Part shown: piece after piece, positions 7,617 through 15,341 of the stretch
Numbering within the stretch: the stretch's first letter is position 1
Layout of the letters: each line of letters begins with the position of its first letter
Origin: Streptomyces sp. BV286
GTDB taxonomy: Bacteria > Actinomycetota > Actinomycetes > Streptomycetales > Streptomycetaceae
NCBI RefSeq assembly: GCF_019090165.1
Contig: NZ_JAHRIB010000080.1
Coordinates: forward strand, 1 to 50,929
Direction: 5' to 3'
Length of the DNA: 50,929 bases
The notes under the pieces: generated by a model
Seen by the model: only the letters and a program-made list of their open reading frames with translations
What the model was told of the DNA's origin: nothing
Databases searched by the model: none
Translations under genes and position numbers: made by a program

Positions 7617-8904
7617 CCCGCACGTCCCGGGCCTGTCCGTGCCCGAACTCCTGGAGCTCGACCGGCGGCACGTCTGGCATCCCTACGGGCCGATGCCCGG
7701 CCGGCAGGAACCCCTGGTCGTGGAGTCGGCGAGCGGGGTGCGGCTGCGGCTGGCCGGCGCCCGGGACGAGCTGATCGACGGCATGTCCTCCTGGTGGTCG
7801 GCGATCCACGGCTACAACCACCCGGCGCTCAACGAGGCGGCCCGCGACCAGCTGGGGCGGATGAGCCATGTGATGTTCGGCGGGCTCACCCACGAGCCCG
7901 CCGTACGACTGGCGAAGCGTCTTGTCGACATGTCTCCCGAAGGGCTGGAGCATGTCTTCCTGGCCGACTCCGGATCGGTGTCCGTCGAGGTCGCGGTCAA
8001 GATGTGCCTCCAGCACTGGCGTTCGCTCGGGCGGCCGGGCAAGCAGCGCCTGCTGACCTGGCGCGGCGGCTATCACGGGGACACCTGGCAGCCGATGTCG
8101 GTGTGCGACCCCGAGGGCGGGATGCACGAGCTGTGGCAGGGCGTGCTCCAGCGCCAGGTGTTCGCGGACGCACCGCCGGCCGCGTACGAGGAGTCGTACG
8201 CCGACCATCTGCGTGCGCTGATCGAGCGGCACGCGCACGAGCTGGCGGCCGTGATCGTGGAGCCCGTGGTGCAGGGTGCGGGCGGGATGCGGTTCCACTC
8301 CCCCGCGTATCTGAGGGTCCTGCGCGAGGCGTGCGACGCCCACGACGTGCTGCTCGTGTTCGACGAGATCGCCACGGGCTTCGGACGTACGGGGACCCTG
8401 TTCGCGGCCGGGCACGCGGGTGTGACGCCCGATGTGATGTGTGTGGGCAAGGCGCTGACCGGCGGATACATGACGATGGCGGCCACGCTGTGCACCTCGC
8501 GGGTGGCGGAGGGCATCTCGCGGGGCGAGGTGCCGGTCCTCGCCCACGGTCCGACCTTCATGGGCAATCCGCTCGCCGCCGCGGTGGCCTGTGCCTCGAT
8601 CGACCTCCTGCTCGGCCAGGACTGGCAGACCGAGGTCAAACGCATCGAGGCGGGGCTGCGGGACGGGCTCGCTCCGGCGGCACGACTGCCGGGCGTCAGG
8701 GATGTGCGCGTGCTCGGGGCCATCGGGGTCGTACAGCTGGACCACGATGTCGACATGGCGGCAGCGACCCGGGCGGCGGTGCGCGAGGGCGTGTGGCTGC
8801 GGCCGTTCAGGGACCTCGTCTACACGATGCCGCCGTACGTCACCGGGCACGCCGACCTGGCGCGGATCACGGCGGCCGTGTGCGCGGCGGCGCGGGAGGG
8901 CTGA
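7609..8904 (+). CDS. bioA: Adenosylmethionine-8-amino-7-oxononanoate aminotransferase
   Basis: 431 aa. Class-III PLP aminotransferase that makes 7,8-diaminopelargonic acid using S-adenosylmethionine as amino donor. Visible: HVWHPYGPM (active-site Trp/Tyr region), [42 protein letters not shown] and the PLP lysine in GKALTGGYM. The ATG at 7609 lies inside the end of bioB (ATGCCTGA overlap), implying coupled translation. An in-frame GTG at 7585 is possible but has no ribosome site. The stop is followed one base later by the bioD start. Confidence 0.96.
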   Translation: MPDPHVPGLSVPELLELDRRHVWHPYGPMPGRQEPLVVESASGVRLRLAGARDELIDGMSSWWSAIHGYNHPALNEAARDQLGRMSHVMFGGLTHEPAVRLAKRLVDMSPEGLEHVFLADSGSVSVEVAVKMCLQHWRSLGRPGKQRLLTWRGGYHGDTWQPMSVCDPEGGMHELWQGVLQRQVFADAPPAAYEESYADHLRALIERHAHELAAVIVEPVVQGAGGMRFHSPAYLRVLREACDAHDVLLVFDEIATGFGRTGTLFAAGHAGVTPDVMCVGKALTGGYMTMAATLCTSRVAEGISRGEVPVLAHGPTFMGNPLAAAVACASIDLLLGQDWQTEVKRIEAGLRDGLAPAARLPGVRDVRVLGAIGVVQLDHDVDMAAATRAAVREGVWLRPFRDLVYTMPPYVTGHADLARITAAVCAAAREG

Positions 8905-8905
8905 C

Positions 8906-9625
8906 ATGACGGTGCTGGTGATCACGGGAACGGGTACGGAGGTCGGCAAGACCGTCACGACCGCCGCCGTCGCCGCGGCGGCCGTCGCGGCCGGGCTGTC
9001 GGTGGCCGTGCTCAAGCCCGCGCAGACAGGTGTGGTGCCGGGTGAGCGCGGGGACGCCGACGAGGTGGCACGGCTCGCGGGCGCGGTGACGTCCGTCGAA
9101 CTCGCCCGCTATCCGGAGCCGTTGGCGCCCGCCACGGCGGCCCGGCGGTCCGGTCTCGCGCCGGTGCGGCCCCAGGAGGTGGCTGAGGCCGCGGGCAAGC
9201 TGGCCGCGTCGCACGATCTCGTGCTGGTCGAAGGGGCGGGCGGGCTGCTCGTACGGTTCGACGACGAGGGCGGCACGCTCGCGGACGCCGCGCTGCTGCT
9301 GGACGCGCCGGTGCTGGTGGTGGCCCCTGCCGGGCTCGGCACGCTCAACACGACGGAGCTCACCGCCCGTGAACTGCGGTTCCGTCGGCTCGACCTGCTC
9401 GGCGTCGTCGTGGGCAGCTGGCCGGACGAGCCCGATCTCGCGTCGCGTTGCAACCTCGCCGATCTTCCCGTGGTGGCGGGGGCGCCTCTGCTGGGCGCCC
9501 TGCCCGGGGGCGCCGGGCGACTTCCCGCCGCCGACTTCCGCGCGAGCGCGGGCAGTTGGCTGGCGCCGCGTCTGTGGGGCACGTGGGACGCGGAGACCTT
9601 CGCGGCGGAGCGGACCGGGGGCTGA
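8906..9625 (+). CDS. bioD: Dethiobiotin synthetase
   Basis: 239 aa, normal length. ATP-dependent carboxylase that closes the ureido ring of dethiobiotin. Walker A GTGTEVGKT (residues 8-16), LKPAQTG, and VLVEGAGGLLV with the catalytic-loop Glu/Gly pattern. The ATG follows the bioA stop by one base, completing a bioB-bioA-bioD operon. No bioC, bioH or bioW pimelate-forming gene is in the window, so the pimeloyl precursor comes from elsewhere. It is convergent with the LuxR gene. Confidence 0.96.
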   Translation: MTVLVITGTGTEVGKTVTTAAVAAAAVAAGLSVAVLKPAQTGVVPGERGDADEVARLAGAVTSVELARYPEPLAPATAARRSGLAPVRPQEVAEAAGKLAASHDLVLVEGAGGLLVRFDDEGGTLADAALLLDAPVLVVAPAGLGTLNTTELTARELRFRRLDLLGVVVGSWPDEPDLASRCNLADLPVVAGAPLLGALPGGAGRLPAADFRASAGSWLAPRLWGTWDAETFAAERTGG

Positions 9626-9636
9626 CCCCCCTCCGG
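9615..9636. terminator. Possible short terminator hairpin
   Basis: GGGGG (9617-9621), CTGA loop, CCCCC (9626-9630) spans the bioD stop in the 12-bp gap before the convergent LuxR gene. The stem is short. Confidence 0.3.
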
Positions 9637-9637
9637 C

Positions 9638-11983
9638 TCAGTCCTCCGAGGCCAGGAGACGGACCAGTTCGATGCGTGAGCGGATGCCGAGACGAGTGAA
9701 GACGCCGCGCAGGTGATGGTCGATGGTGCGGGGGCTGAGCAGCAGGCGGGACGCGATCTCCCGGTTGGTGGCGCCCTCGGCGGCCATGCGGGCCACCATC
9801 AGCTGCTGGGCGGTGAGGACGGTGGCCAGGGGCCGTGCGGCGGTCTGGGGCCGGGCCGGTTCGCCCAGTGCGCGCAGCTCGGCCCGGGCCTGGGCCGCGC
9901 AGTGCGGGGAGCCGAAGTGCTCGAAGGCCTCGAGGGCGCTGTGCAGCCGGTCACGGGCCTCCGTACGGTTGCGCAGCCGGCGCAGGGCGCTGCCGAACAG
10001 GAGTTCCGTACGGGCGCGTTCGAAGTCCCGGGTGCCGCCGGCGTGGAGGCCGAGAGCGGTCCGGTAGTGGTCGGCGGCGTCGTGGCCGGTGGCCAGCAGG
10101 GCCCGGCAGCGGGCGCTCAGGGCCAGGTCGTCGGGGCTGCGGACGGCCCTCGCCCAGCGGTCGTAGTCGGCGTGGGCGGCGCGCGCGACCCGGGTGTCCC
10201 CCGTGCGGACGGCGGCTTCCACGTAGTGCGGGGTGGCGAGGTGGCGGACGGCCCGGTGCCCGTGCCCGGGGCCGAATCCGGCGAGCGCCCGCAGCCGGGA
10301 CGCGGAGGCCGCGTACCGGCCCGTGCTGAGGTCGAGGAAGGCGAGCGCCCACAGGGCGAGGGCGGCGGGGAGACCGAGGCCGCGTTCCAGGGCGTGAGTG
10401 CGGGCGGCCTCGGCGCGGGCCCGGCAGAGTTCCTCGTCGCCGGTGACGGCCGCGAACATGGCGAGGGCCGCCTGGAGGTGACAGGCCCCGTTGTCCTGTC
10501 CGGTGGCGTACGACTGCCGCAGGGCGTCCAGCGCGGCGGCTCCGGCGGATCGGGGACGGCCGGTCCAGAATTCGGCGTACGCCCGGAACTCCATGGCCTG
10601 CGGAACGGCCGCGGGCTCGCCCATGGCGCGGGCCGAGGCGGCGGCCCCGACTGCCGCGGCCGCGGCGCGGGTGTGGTCGCCGAGCAGCAGCGCGGCGATC
10701 GAGGCGTGGATCAGCGAGGTGGGGTCGCCGCCGGGCCCGCAGCGCCCGGCGGCGGCCTTCAACAGGTCGCGGGCGTCCTCGTAGCGCCCGTCGAACGCCG
10801 CGGCCAGTCCTCCCAGCGTGCCCGGGGGGACGATCCCGAGCCGGTCGGCGACCGCCGCGGCCTCCCGGCAGCGGCGCAGGTCACCGGTGTAGACGGCGGC
10901 TTCGGTGGCACGTGCCAGCAGGTGCGCCGAGGCGTCGGCAGCGGCGGGGAAAACCACCCGGCTGCCGCCGGCGCCCTCGATCAGCGCGCCTTTGACCGTG
11001 CGGTCGGACGGGGCGCCCGTGCTCGCTTCCGCCCCTGTCGCCATGCCCCTCTCCATGCCCCTCTCCGCGCCGCGCTCGGCGCTTCGCTCCGCTCCCGCGA
11101 GGAGCGCGTCGAACGCCTCCGTGGCGTTCCCCGCGCGTAGAGCGAGCAGTCCGTTCAGCCCGTCGATGTTCCCGTGGGAGGCCAGGCGACGCGCCCGGTC
11201 GCCGTCGCCGGAGCGCCAGGCGTCGGCGGCGGCGCGGGCCAGCAGGCGCGGACGTTCCCGCGGGTCCGGAATCAGCTCGGCCGCCCGTTCGAGGAGTACG
11301 CAGGCCAGCGCGTGTTCCCCGGCGGCGCGCGCCTCGTGCGCCGAGGCGCGCAGTTCCGCCGCGAGACGCCGGCTGGGACCGAGCGCCGCCGCGGCCCGGT
11401 GCCAGGACCGGCGGGGTGCCTCGCCCTCGCCGCGCAGGACCCGGGCGAGGAGCCGGTGCGTCTCGCGCCGGTCCACGGCGGAGACGGTCTCGTAGGCGGC
11501 GATGCGGGTCCAAGGATCCCGGAACACGACTCCACCGGACGTCGCTCTGGCGAGCCCTGCCGCCTCCGCGTCGTCGAGAGGGCCGGTGTCGAGCCGGGCC
11601 GCGGTCACCGCGCGCTGGTAGGCGTGCGTGGCGACCGGGTGCTGGTCGGCGGCGGCGATCAGCAGCAGGCGCCGGGTGTCGGGCGGGAGCGAGCGGAACT
11701 CCGGCCGGAGGGACCGCAGGAGGCCGGGCACCACGGTGACGGGGTCGGCCGGCAGCGGTTCGAGACCGGCCAGTTGGCGCTCGTCGAGGACCGCCGTGAG
11801 TTCGGCGGCGGCGAGCGGATCGCCGTGCACGGCGCGCAGCACCCGTATCCGGACGCCTTCGGGCATCGGCGTTCGCGCGGGCGTCCGCGCCACGCCGCCC
11901 GGCTGTTTCGGAGCGTGCGTCAGGGACGGTGGCGGATGCTGCGGGAGAGGCGGGGGGTTCACCGAAGTCACCACGCCTTTCAC
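9638..11983 (-). CDS. LuxR-family regulator, LAL-like but lacking the P-loop NTPase core
   Basis: 781 aa from a GTG at 11983; the true start is uncertain (codon 4 GTG, or ATG at 11866). The C-terminus is a clear LuxR helix-turn-helix (LTAQQLMVARMAAEGATNRE, then SPRTIDHHLRGVFTRLGIRS). The centre is alpha-helical and TPR-like, as in large LAL/MalT regulators. Residues about 45-120 (VHGDPLAAAELTAVL, LPPDTRRLLLIAAADQH) match the segment that follows the ATPase core in LAL proteins, but no Walker A or B motif precedes it. A short repeat region, AERSAERGAERGMERGM, lies near 11040-11095. It is monocistronic; targets cannot be inferred. An ATP-sensing role appears lost. Confidence 0.85.
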   Translation of the reverse strand: MKGVVTSVNPPPLPQHPPPSLTHAPKQPGGVARTPARTPMPEGVRIRVLRAVHGDPLAAAELTAVLDERQLAGLEPLPADPVTVVPGLLRSLRPEFRSLPPDTRRLLLIAAADQHPVATHAYQRAVTAARLDTGPLDDAEAAGLARATSGGVVFRDPWTRIAAYETVSAVDRRETHRLLARVLRGEGEAPRRSWHRAAAALGPSRRLAAELRASAHEARAAGEHALACVLLERAAELIPDPRERPRLLARAAADAWRSGDGDRARRLASHGNIDGLNGLLALRAGNATEAFDALLAGAERSAERGAERGMERGMATGAEASTGAPSDRTVKGALIEGAGGSRVVFPAAADASAHLLARATEAAVYTGDLRRCREAAAVADRLGIVPPGTLGGLAAAFDGRYEDARDLLKAAAGRCGPGGDPTSLIHASIAALLLGDHTRAAAAAVGAAASARAMGEPAAVPQAMEFRAYAEFWTGRPRSAGAAALDALRQSYATGQDNGACHLQAALAMFAAVTGDEELCRARAEAARTHALERGLGLPAALALWALAFLDLSTGRYAASASRLRALAGFGPGHGHRAVRHLATPHYVEAAVRTGDTRVARAAHADYDRWARAVRSPDDLALSARCRALLATGHDAADHYRTALGLHAGGTRDFERARTELLFGSALRRLRNRTEARDRLHSALEAFEHFGSPHCAAQARAELRALGEPARPQTAARPLATVLTAQQLMVARMAAEGATNREIASRLLLSPRTIDHHLRGVFTRLGIRSRIELVRLLASED

Positions 11984-12089
11984 GTTACTGGCGAGTTAAG
12001 TGGTGCGTAAAGACCGGCGATTTCACCGATGCGCCGCGCGTAGACCCCGCCGGACACTCCTGACGAACCCACCCCCGTCAGGAGGCGTC

Positions 12090-12770
12090 ATGACCCGCCG
12101 CATTCGCACTGCCGGCACGGTCTTCGCAGCCGCGCTCGCGTCGCTGCTCCTGTCCCTGCCCGCGTCCCCGGCCCACGCGGCCGCCCGCAATCCCGTCGTC
12201 TTCGTCCACGGACTGAGCAGTTCGTCGAGCAGCTGGGACGACTGGATCGCCGACTTCAAGGCCGACGGCTACACGAGCTCCGAGCTGTTCTCCTGGTCGT
12301 ACGACTGGGGCCAGTCGAACGTCACGACCGCCCAGCAGCTGTCCGCCAAGATCCAGAGCGTGCGTACCCAGACCGGAGCGGCCAAGGTCGACCTGGTCGT
12401 CCACTCGATGGGCGCGCTCAACTCCCGCTACTACCTCAAGAACCTCGGCGGCACCGCGTACGTGGACGACTTCGTGTCGACGGCCGGTGTGAACCACGGG
12501 ACCACGACGGCCGGCTGGTGCCAGTGGCTCTACACGTCGTGTGCGCAGATGTACACCGGCAGTTCGTTCCTGACCGCGCTCAACTCGGGGGACGAGACAC
12601 CCGGCAGCGTCTCCTACGCCAGTTACTGGTCGAACTGCGACGACGCACTCACCCCGGACACCAGTGCGATCCTCAGCGGCGCCACCAACGTCGAGGTCGG
12701 ATGCGTCTCGCACACCGACATGAACAACGACCACGGCGTCTACGAGCAGGTGCGCGACTTCGTCGCCTGA
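12090..12770 (+). CDS. Secreted lipase/esterase (alpha/beta hydrolase)
   Basis: 226 aa. Sec signal peptide about residues 1-31 ([21 protein letters not shown]). Mature part: oxyanion-hole motif VVFVHGLS (His40-Gly41), nucleophile Ser106 in VVHSMGAL, and candidate His208 (HTDMNNDHG). This is the small triacylglycerol lipase/EstA-type family of extracellular bacterial lipases. The ATG at 12090 follows AGGAGG; the 30 upstream codons are not signal-like. Four cysteines in the mature part could form disulfides. It is monocistronic, with a strong hairpin downstream. Confidence 0.92.
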   Translation: MTRRIRTAGTVFAAALASLLLSLPASPAHAAARNPVVFVHGLSSSSSSWDDWIADFKADGYTSSELFSWSYDWGQSNVTTAQQLSAKIQSVRTQTGAAKVDLVVHSMGALNSRYYLKNLGGTAYVDDFVSTAGVNHGTTTAGWCQWLYTSCAQMYTGSSFLTALNSGDETPGSVSYASYWSNCDDALTPDTSAILSGATNVEVGCVSHTDMNNDHGVYEQVRDFVA

Positions 12771-12779
12771 CGCCCCACA

Positions 12780-12824
12780 GGTCCGTCCCGGGGTCCCGGC
12801 GCGGCCGGGATCCCAGGGCGGACC
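12780..12824 (+). terminator. Hairpin terminator of the lipase gene
   Basis: Outer arms GGTCCG (12780-12785) and CGGACC (12819-12824) enclose an 11-bp stem, GGGGTCCCGGC (12790-12800) with GCCGGGATCCC (12804-12814, one G-U pair), around a GCG loop. It begins nine bases after the lipase stop. Confidence 0.7.
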
Positions 12825-12919
12825 GTGGCGGAGCGGGCGAGAACCGCCGGGCGGCGGACGGGTGAGGGTGGCCCTCCGGGGGGACAATCGCGGTAGGTCC
12901 GCACCCAGGGGAGGCCCGT

Positions 12920-13621
12920 ATGCGACCGCTCGGCTCCAGATCCGGCAAGGCCGGCCCGCTGCCTCCGCCTCCGGTGCACCACCCGCTGTTCGCCCGCTTC
13001 TACGCCCGGCTGAGCGTGGCGGCCGAGCCCGCGATCGGCGTCCATCGCGACGAGCTGCTCGCCGGGCTCTCCGGCCGGGTCATCGAGATCGGCGCGGGCA
13101 ACGGCCTGAACTTCGCCCACTATCCGGGCACTGTCTCGGAGGTCGTCGCGATCGAACCCGAGCGCCGCCTGCGGCAGTTGGCCGGGACCGCCGCCCGGCG
13201 CGCGGAGGTGCCGGTCGACGTGGTGCCGGGGGTCGCGGAGGCCCTGCCGGTCAAGAGCGAGGCGTTCGACGGGGCCGTCGTGTCGCTGGTGCTGTGCAGC
13301 GTACGGGACCTGCCGCGGGCGCTCGCCGAGATCCGCCGGGTCCTGCGCCCGGGCGGTGAGCTGCGCTTCTTCGAGCACGGCAGGGGCGGTGGCCGCGCGA
13401 TGACGACCGGGCAGCGCGTCCTCGACCGCACGGTGTGGCCGCTGCTGTTCGGCGGCTGTCACGTGGGCCGGGATCCGGTCGCCGCGATCAGGGACGCGGG
13501 GTACGAGCTCGGCGCCTACCGGCGGCTGCTGGTGCCCGACAGGGGGCCGCGGACGCCGAGTTCGTACTGCGTGCTGGGCACCGCACGCCGTCCCGACACC
13601 CGGGACCAGGCCGTCTCCTGA
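12920..13621 (+). CDS. Class I SAM-dependent methyltransferase
   Basis: 233 aa. Motif I is VIEIGAGNGLNFAHYP (residues about 54-69), motif II acidic loop AIEPERRLR, and motif IV DGAVVSLVLCSVRDLP, followed by the motif V/VI region RRVLRPGGELRFFEHGRGGG: a Methyltransf_11 fold of the UbiE/COQ5-like type. Substrate unknown; a small molecule or lipid is usual for this class. The ATG follows GGGGAGG. It is monocistronic and convergent with the Fic-like gene. Confidence 0.88.
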   Translation: MRPLGSRSGKAGPLPPPPVHHPLFARFYARLSVAAEPAIGVHRDELLAGLSGRVIEIGAGNGLNFAHYPGTVSEVVAIEPERRLRQLAGTAARRAEVPVDVVPGVAEALPVKSEAFDGAVVSLVLCSVRDLPRALAEIRRVLRPGGELRFFEHGRGGGRAMTTGQRVLDRTVWPLLFGGCHVGRDPVAAIRDAGYELGAYRRLLVPDRGPRTPSSYCVLGTARRPDTRDQAVS

Positions 13622-13666
13622 AGCCGTCCCGGCCGCCGGGCCGGATGTGCCGGGCCGGACCCCGTC

Positions 13667-14050
13667 TCACAGGCTCCACTGGCGCAGTTCTCGCGCGATG
13701 TCCTGCACCGTCGCCTCGCCCGTCTTGACCAGTCTGGCCAGGTCGCGGACCTGCTCGGGTGACGTGACGACCTTCAGGCCGCTGGCCACGAGGTAGGCGT
13801 ACGCGACGGCCATGGCGAACATCGCGTTCGAACGTTCGAGCGCCGGCACGTGCAGCAGGAGCTGGAGCAGCGCGGCGGCGCGGGTGTGCGGGGTGTCGTA
13901 GACGGGGACGCCGAATATCGCGGCCTCGTGCCGGCTGACGGCGGCGACGAGTGCTCCCCAGTCGACGACCTGGGGGTCTCCGGGCGTCTTCTGTTCGGCG
14001 ACCATGAGGAGCCAGGCGAGGTCGACTCTGATGTTCAGGGGTTCGTTCAA
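13667..14050 (-). CDS. Fic/Doc-fold toxin-like protein with degenerate motif
   Basis: 127 aa with a TTG start at 14050, four bases after the antitoxin stop. RAAALLQLLLHVPALERSNAMFAMAVAYAYL (residues 57-87) follows the Doc pattern of a helix, catalytic motif and long helix. The Fic signature HxFx(D/N)xNKR is replaced by HVPALERSN: His67 is kept, but Phe, Asp/Asn and the GNKR anion-binding loop are lost. Such proteins are annotated in Streptomyces as the fic-family toxin of a TA pair. Loss of the loop argues against ordinary AMP or phosphate transfer, so the activity may differ or be lost. It is in an operon with the RHH gene. Confidence 0.72.
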   Translation of the reverse strand: MNEPLNIRVDLAWLLMVAEQKTPGDPQVVDWGALVAAVSRHEAAIFGVPVYDTPHTRAAALLQLLLHVPALERSNAMFAMAVAYAYLVASGLKVVTSPEQVRDLARLVKTGEATVQDIARELRQWSL

Positions 14051-14054
14051 GAGC

Positions 14055-14282
14055 TCAGCGACGGCCTTCTCGTTCCGCGCCGAACTCCTCGGCGAACACG
14101 GACTCGTACTGCTTCATGAAGTCGGCGGCGGCCTCGACGAAGGTGTGGCCGGCCTCGCCGGTGTCCTGTCTGACCAGTTCCTCGATGTAGCGGTTGACGC
14201 TCATCCCGCGGGCCAGGGCGCGTTCACGCGCGGCGCGGGCGGTGCCCTCGTCCACGCGTACGTTCAGCTGGGTCTTCGCCAT
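14055..14282 (-). CDS. Ribbon-helix-helix (CopG/Arc-like) antitoxin
   Basis: 75 aa. KTQLNVRVDEGTARAARERA supplies the beta-strand and first helix, and GMSVNRYIEELVRQD the second helix of an RHH DNA-binding dimer. The acidic C-terminal tail (FVEAAADFMKQYESVFAEEF) is what would contact the toxin. It is the first gene of a two-gene operon with the Fic-like protein. The mRNA looks leaderless: TAGCTT (14288-14293) lies six bases before the ATG and inside a 7-bp inverted repeat, fitting autorepression. Confidence 0.85.
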   Translation of the reverse strand: MAKTQLNVRVDEGTARAARERALARGMSVNRYIEELVRQDTGEAGHTFVEAAADFMKQYESVFAEEFGAEREGRR

Positions 14283-14287
14283 ACTTC

Positions 14288-14310
14288 GAAGCTAGCGCCG
14301 AAACGCTAGC
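14288..14310 (-). promoter_or_regulatory. Operator and -10 of the RHH/Fic-like operon
   Basis: GCTAGCG (14291-14297), CCGAAA, CGCTAGC (14304-14310) is a perfect 7-bp dyad. The -10 hexamer TAGCTT (minus strand, 14288-14293) overlaps its inner half and lies six bases from the antitoxin ATG, predicting a leaderless, self-repressed transcript. Confidence 0.65.
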
Positions 14311-14481
14311 AACGGCAAGGGGACGGGCACGAACCTCTTCCCCTAAGGGTGCCCCTTACACGGACCTCAGGGACACCGACCTGCGACGGAGACCCACCCG
14401 GCACTTCGGGGGGATACCGGGTGTGCCCCGGATCACACTAGGCTCGCCCGCGGACACCGTAGTCCGACCTAGGAGGCGGCC

Positions 14482-15330
14482 TTGTCCACAGCAGCTGCGG
14501 AGCACGCCCTCGGGCGCACGGACGCCGAGGAGATCGCGGCCCGCGCCCGGGGTCTGACGAAGGCGTACGGGTCGGGTGAGACGGCCGTGATCGCCCTCGA
14601 CTCGGTCGACGTGGACATCGCGCGCGGCCGCTTCACGGCGGTCATGGGGCCCTCGGGCTCCGGAAAGTCCACGCTGATGCACTGCCTGGCGGGGCTCGAC
14701 ACCGTCTCGACGGGACAGGTGTGGCTGGGCGACACCGAGATCACCGGACTGAAGGAGCGCGAGCTGACCCAGTTGCGCCGCGACCGGATCGGCTTCATGT
14801 TCCAGTCGTTCAACCTGATCCCGACCCTGAACGCGGCGGAGAACATCACGCTGCCCATGGACATCGCGGGCAAGAAGCCCGACGAGAAGTGGCTGAACCA
14901 GGTCATCGACCAACTCGGCCTGCGCGACCGGCTGAAGCACCGGCCCGCGCAGCTCTCCGGCGGTCAGCAACAGCGCGTCGCCTGCGCCCGGGCGCTCGCC
15001 TCACGGCCCGAGCTGATCTTCGCGGACGAGCCGACCGGCAACCTCGACTCCCGGGCGGGCCTGGAGGTCCTCGGCTTCCTGCGGGACGCGGTCGACGAGC
15101 TGGGGCAGACCGTCGTCATGGTCACGCACGATCCGGGCGCGGCCGCCCACGCCGACCTGGTCCTCTTCCTCGGGGACGGGCGGATCGTGGACGAGATGGC
15201 ACGGCCGACGGCGGACGCGGTGCTGGAGCGCATGAAGAGGTTCGACACGATCCGCGGGACGTTCGAGGGCGACCCCGCCCCCGACCAGGACAACGTCCTC
15301 GACCAGGGCATCGCCCTCGACAAAGACTGA
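14482..15330 (+). CDS. ABC transporter ATPase (MacB/LolD type)
   Basis: 282 aa with a TTG start preceded by AGGAGG (14471-14476). Walker A GPSGSGKST (56-64), Q-loop FMFQSFNLIP, signature LSGGQQQRVA (158-167), Walker B LIFADEPTGNLDS (178-190) and H-loop MVTHDP. The insert pattern (RRDRIGFMFQSFNLIPTLNA) is that of MacB-type ATPases, which work with FtsX-like permeases in lipoprotein, antimicrobial-peptide or stress handling rather than classical import. The C-terminus has a small repeat, DQDNVLDQGIALDKD. The permease gene follows after 11 bases. Confidence 0.94.
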   Translation: MSTAAAEHALGRTDAEEIAARARGLTKAYGSGETAVIALDSVDVDIARGRFTAVMGPSGSGKSTLMHCLAGLDTVSTGQVWLGDTEITGLKERELTQLRRDRIGFMFQSFNLIPTLNAAENITLPMDIAGKKPDEKWLNQVIDQLGLRDRLKHRPAQLSGGQQQRVACARALASRPELIFADEPTGNLDSRAGLEVLGFLRDAVDELGQTVVMVTHDPGAAAHADLVLFLGDGRIVDEMARPTADAVLERMKRFDTIRGTFEGDPAPDQDNVLDQGIALDKD

Positions 15331-15341
15331 GGCAGACCGTC

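Noticed and set aside
14721..15341. 5' extension of the FtsX permease frame through the ATPase gene
   Set aside because: It overlaps a clear ATPase in another frame; the GTG at 15342 has a ribosome site and gives the family N-terminus.
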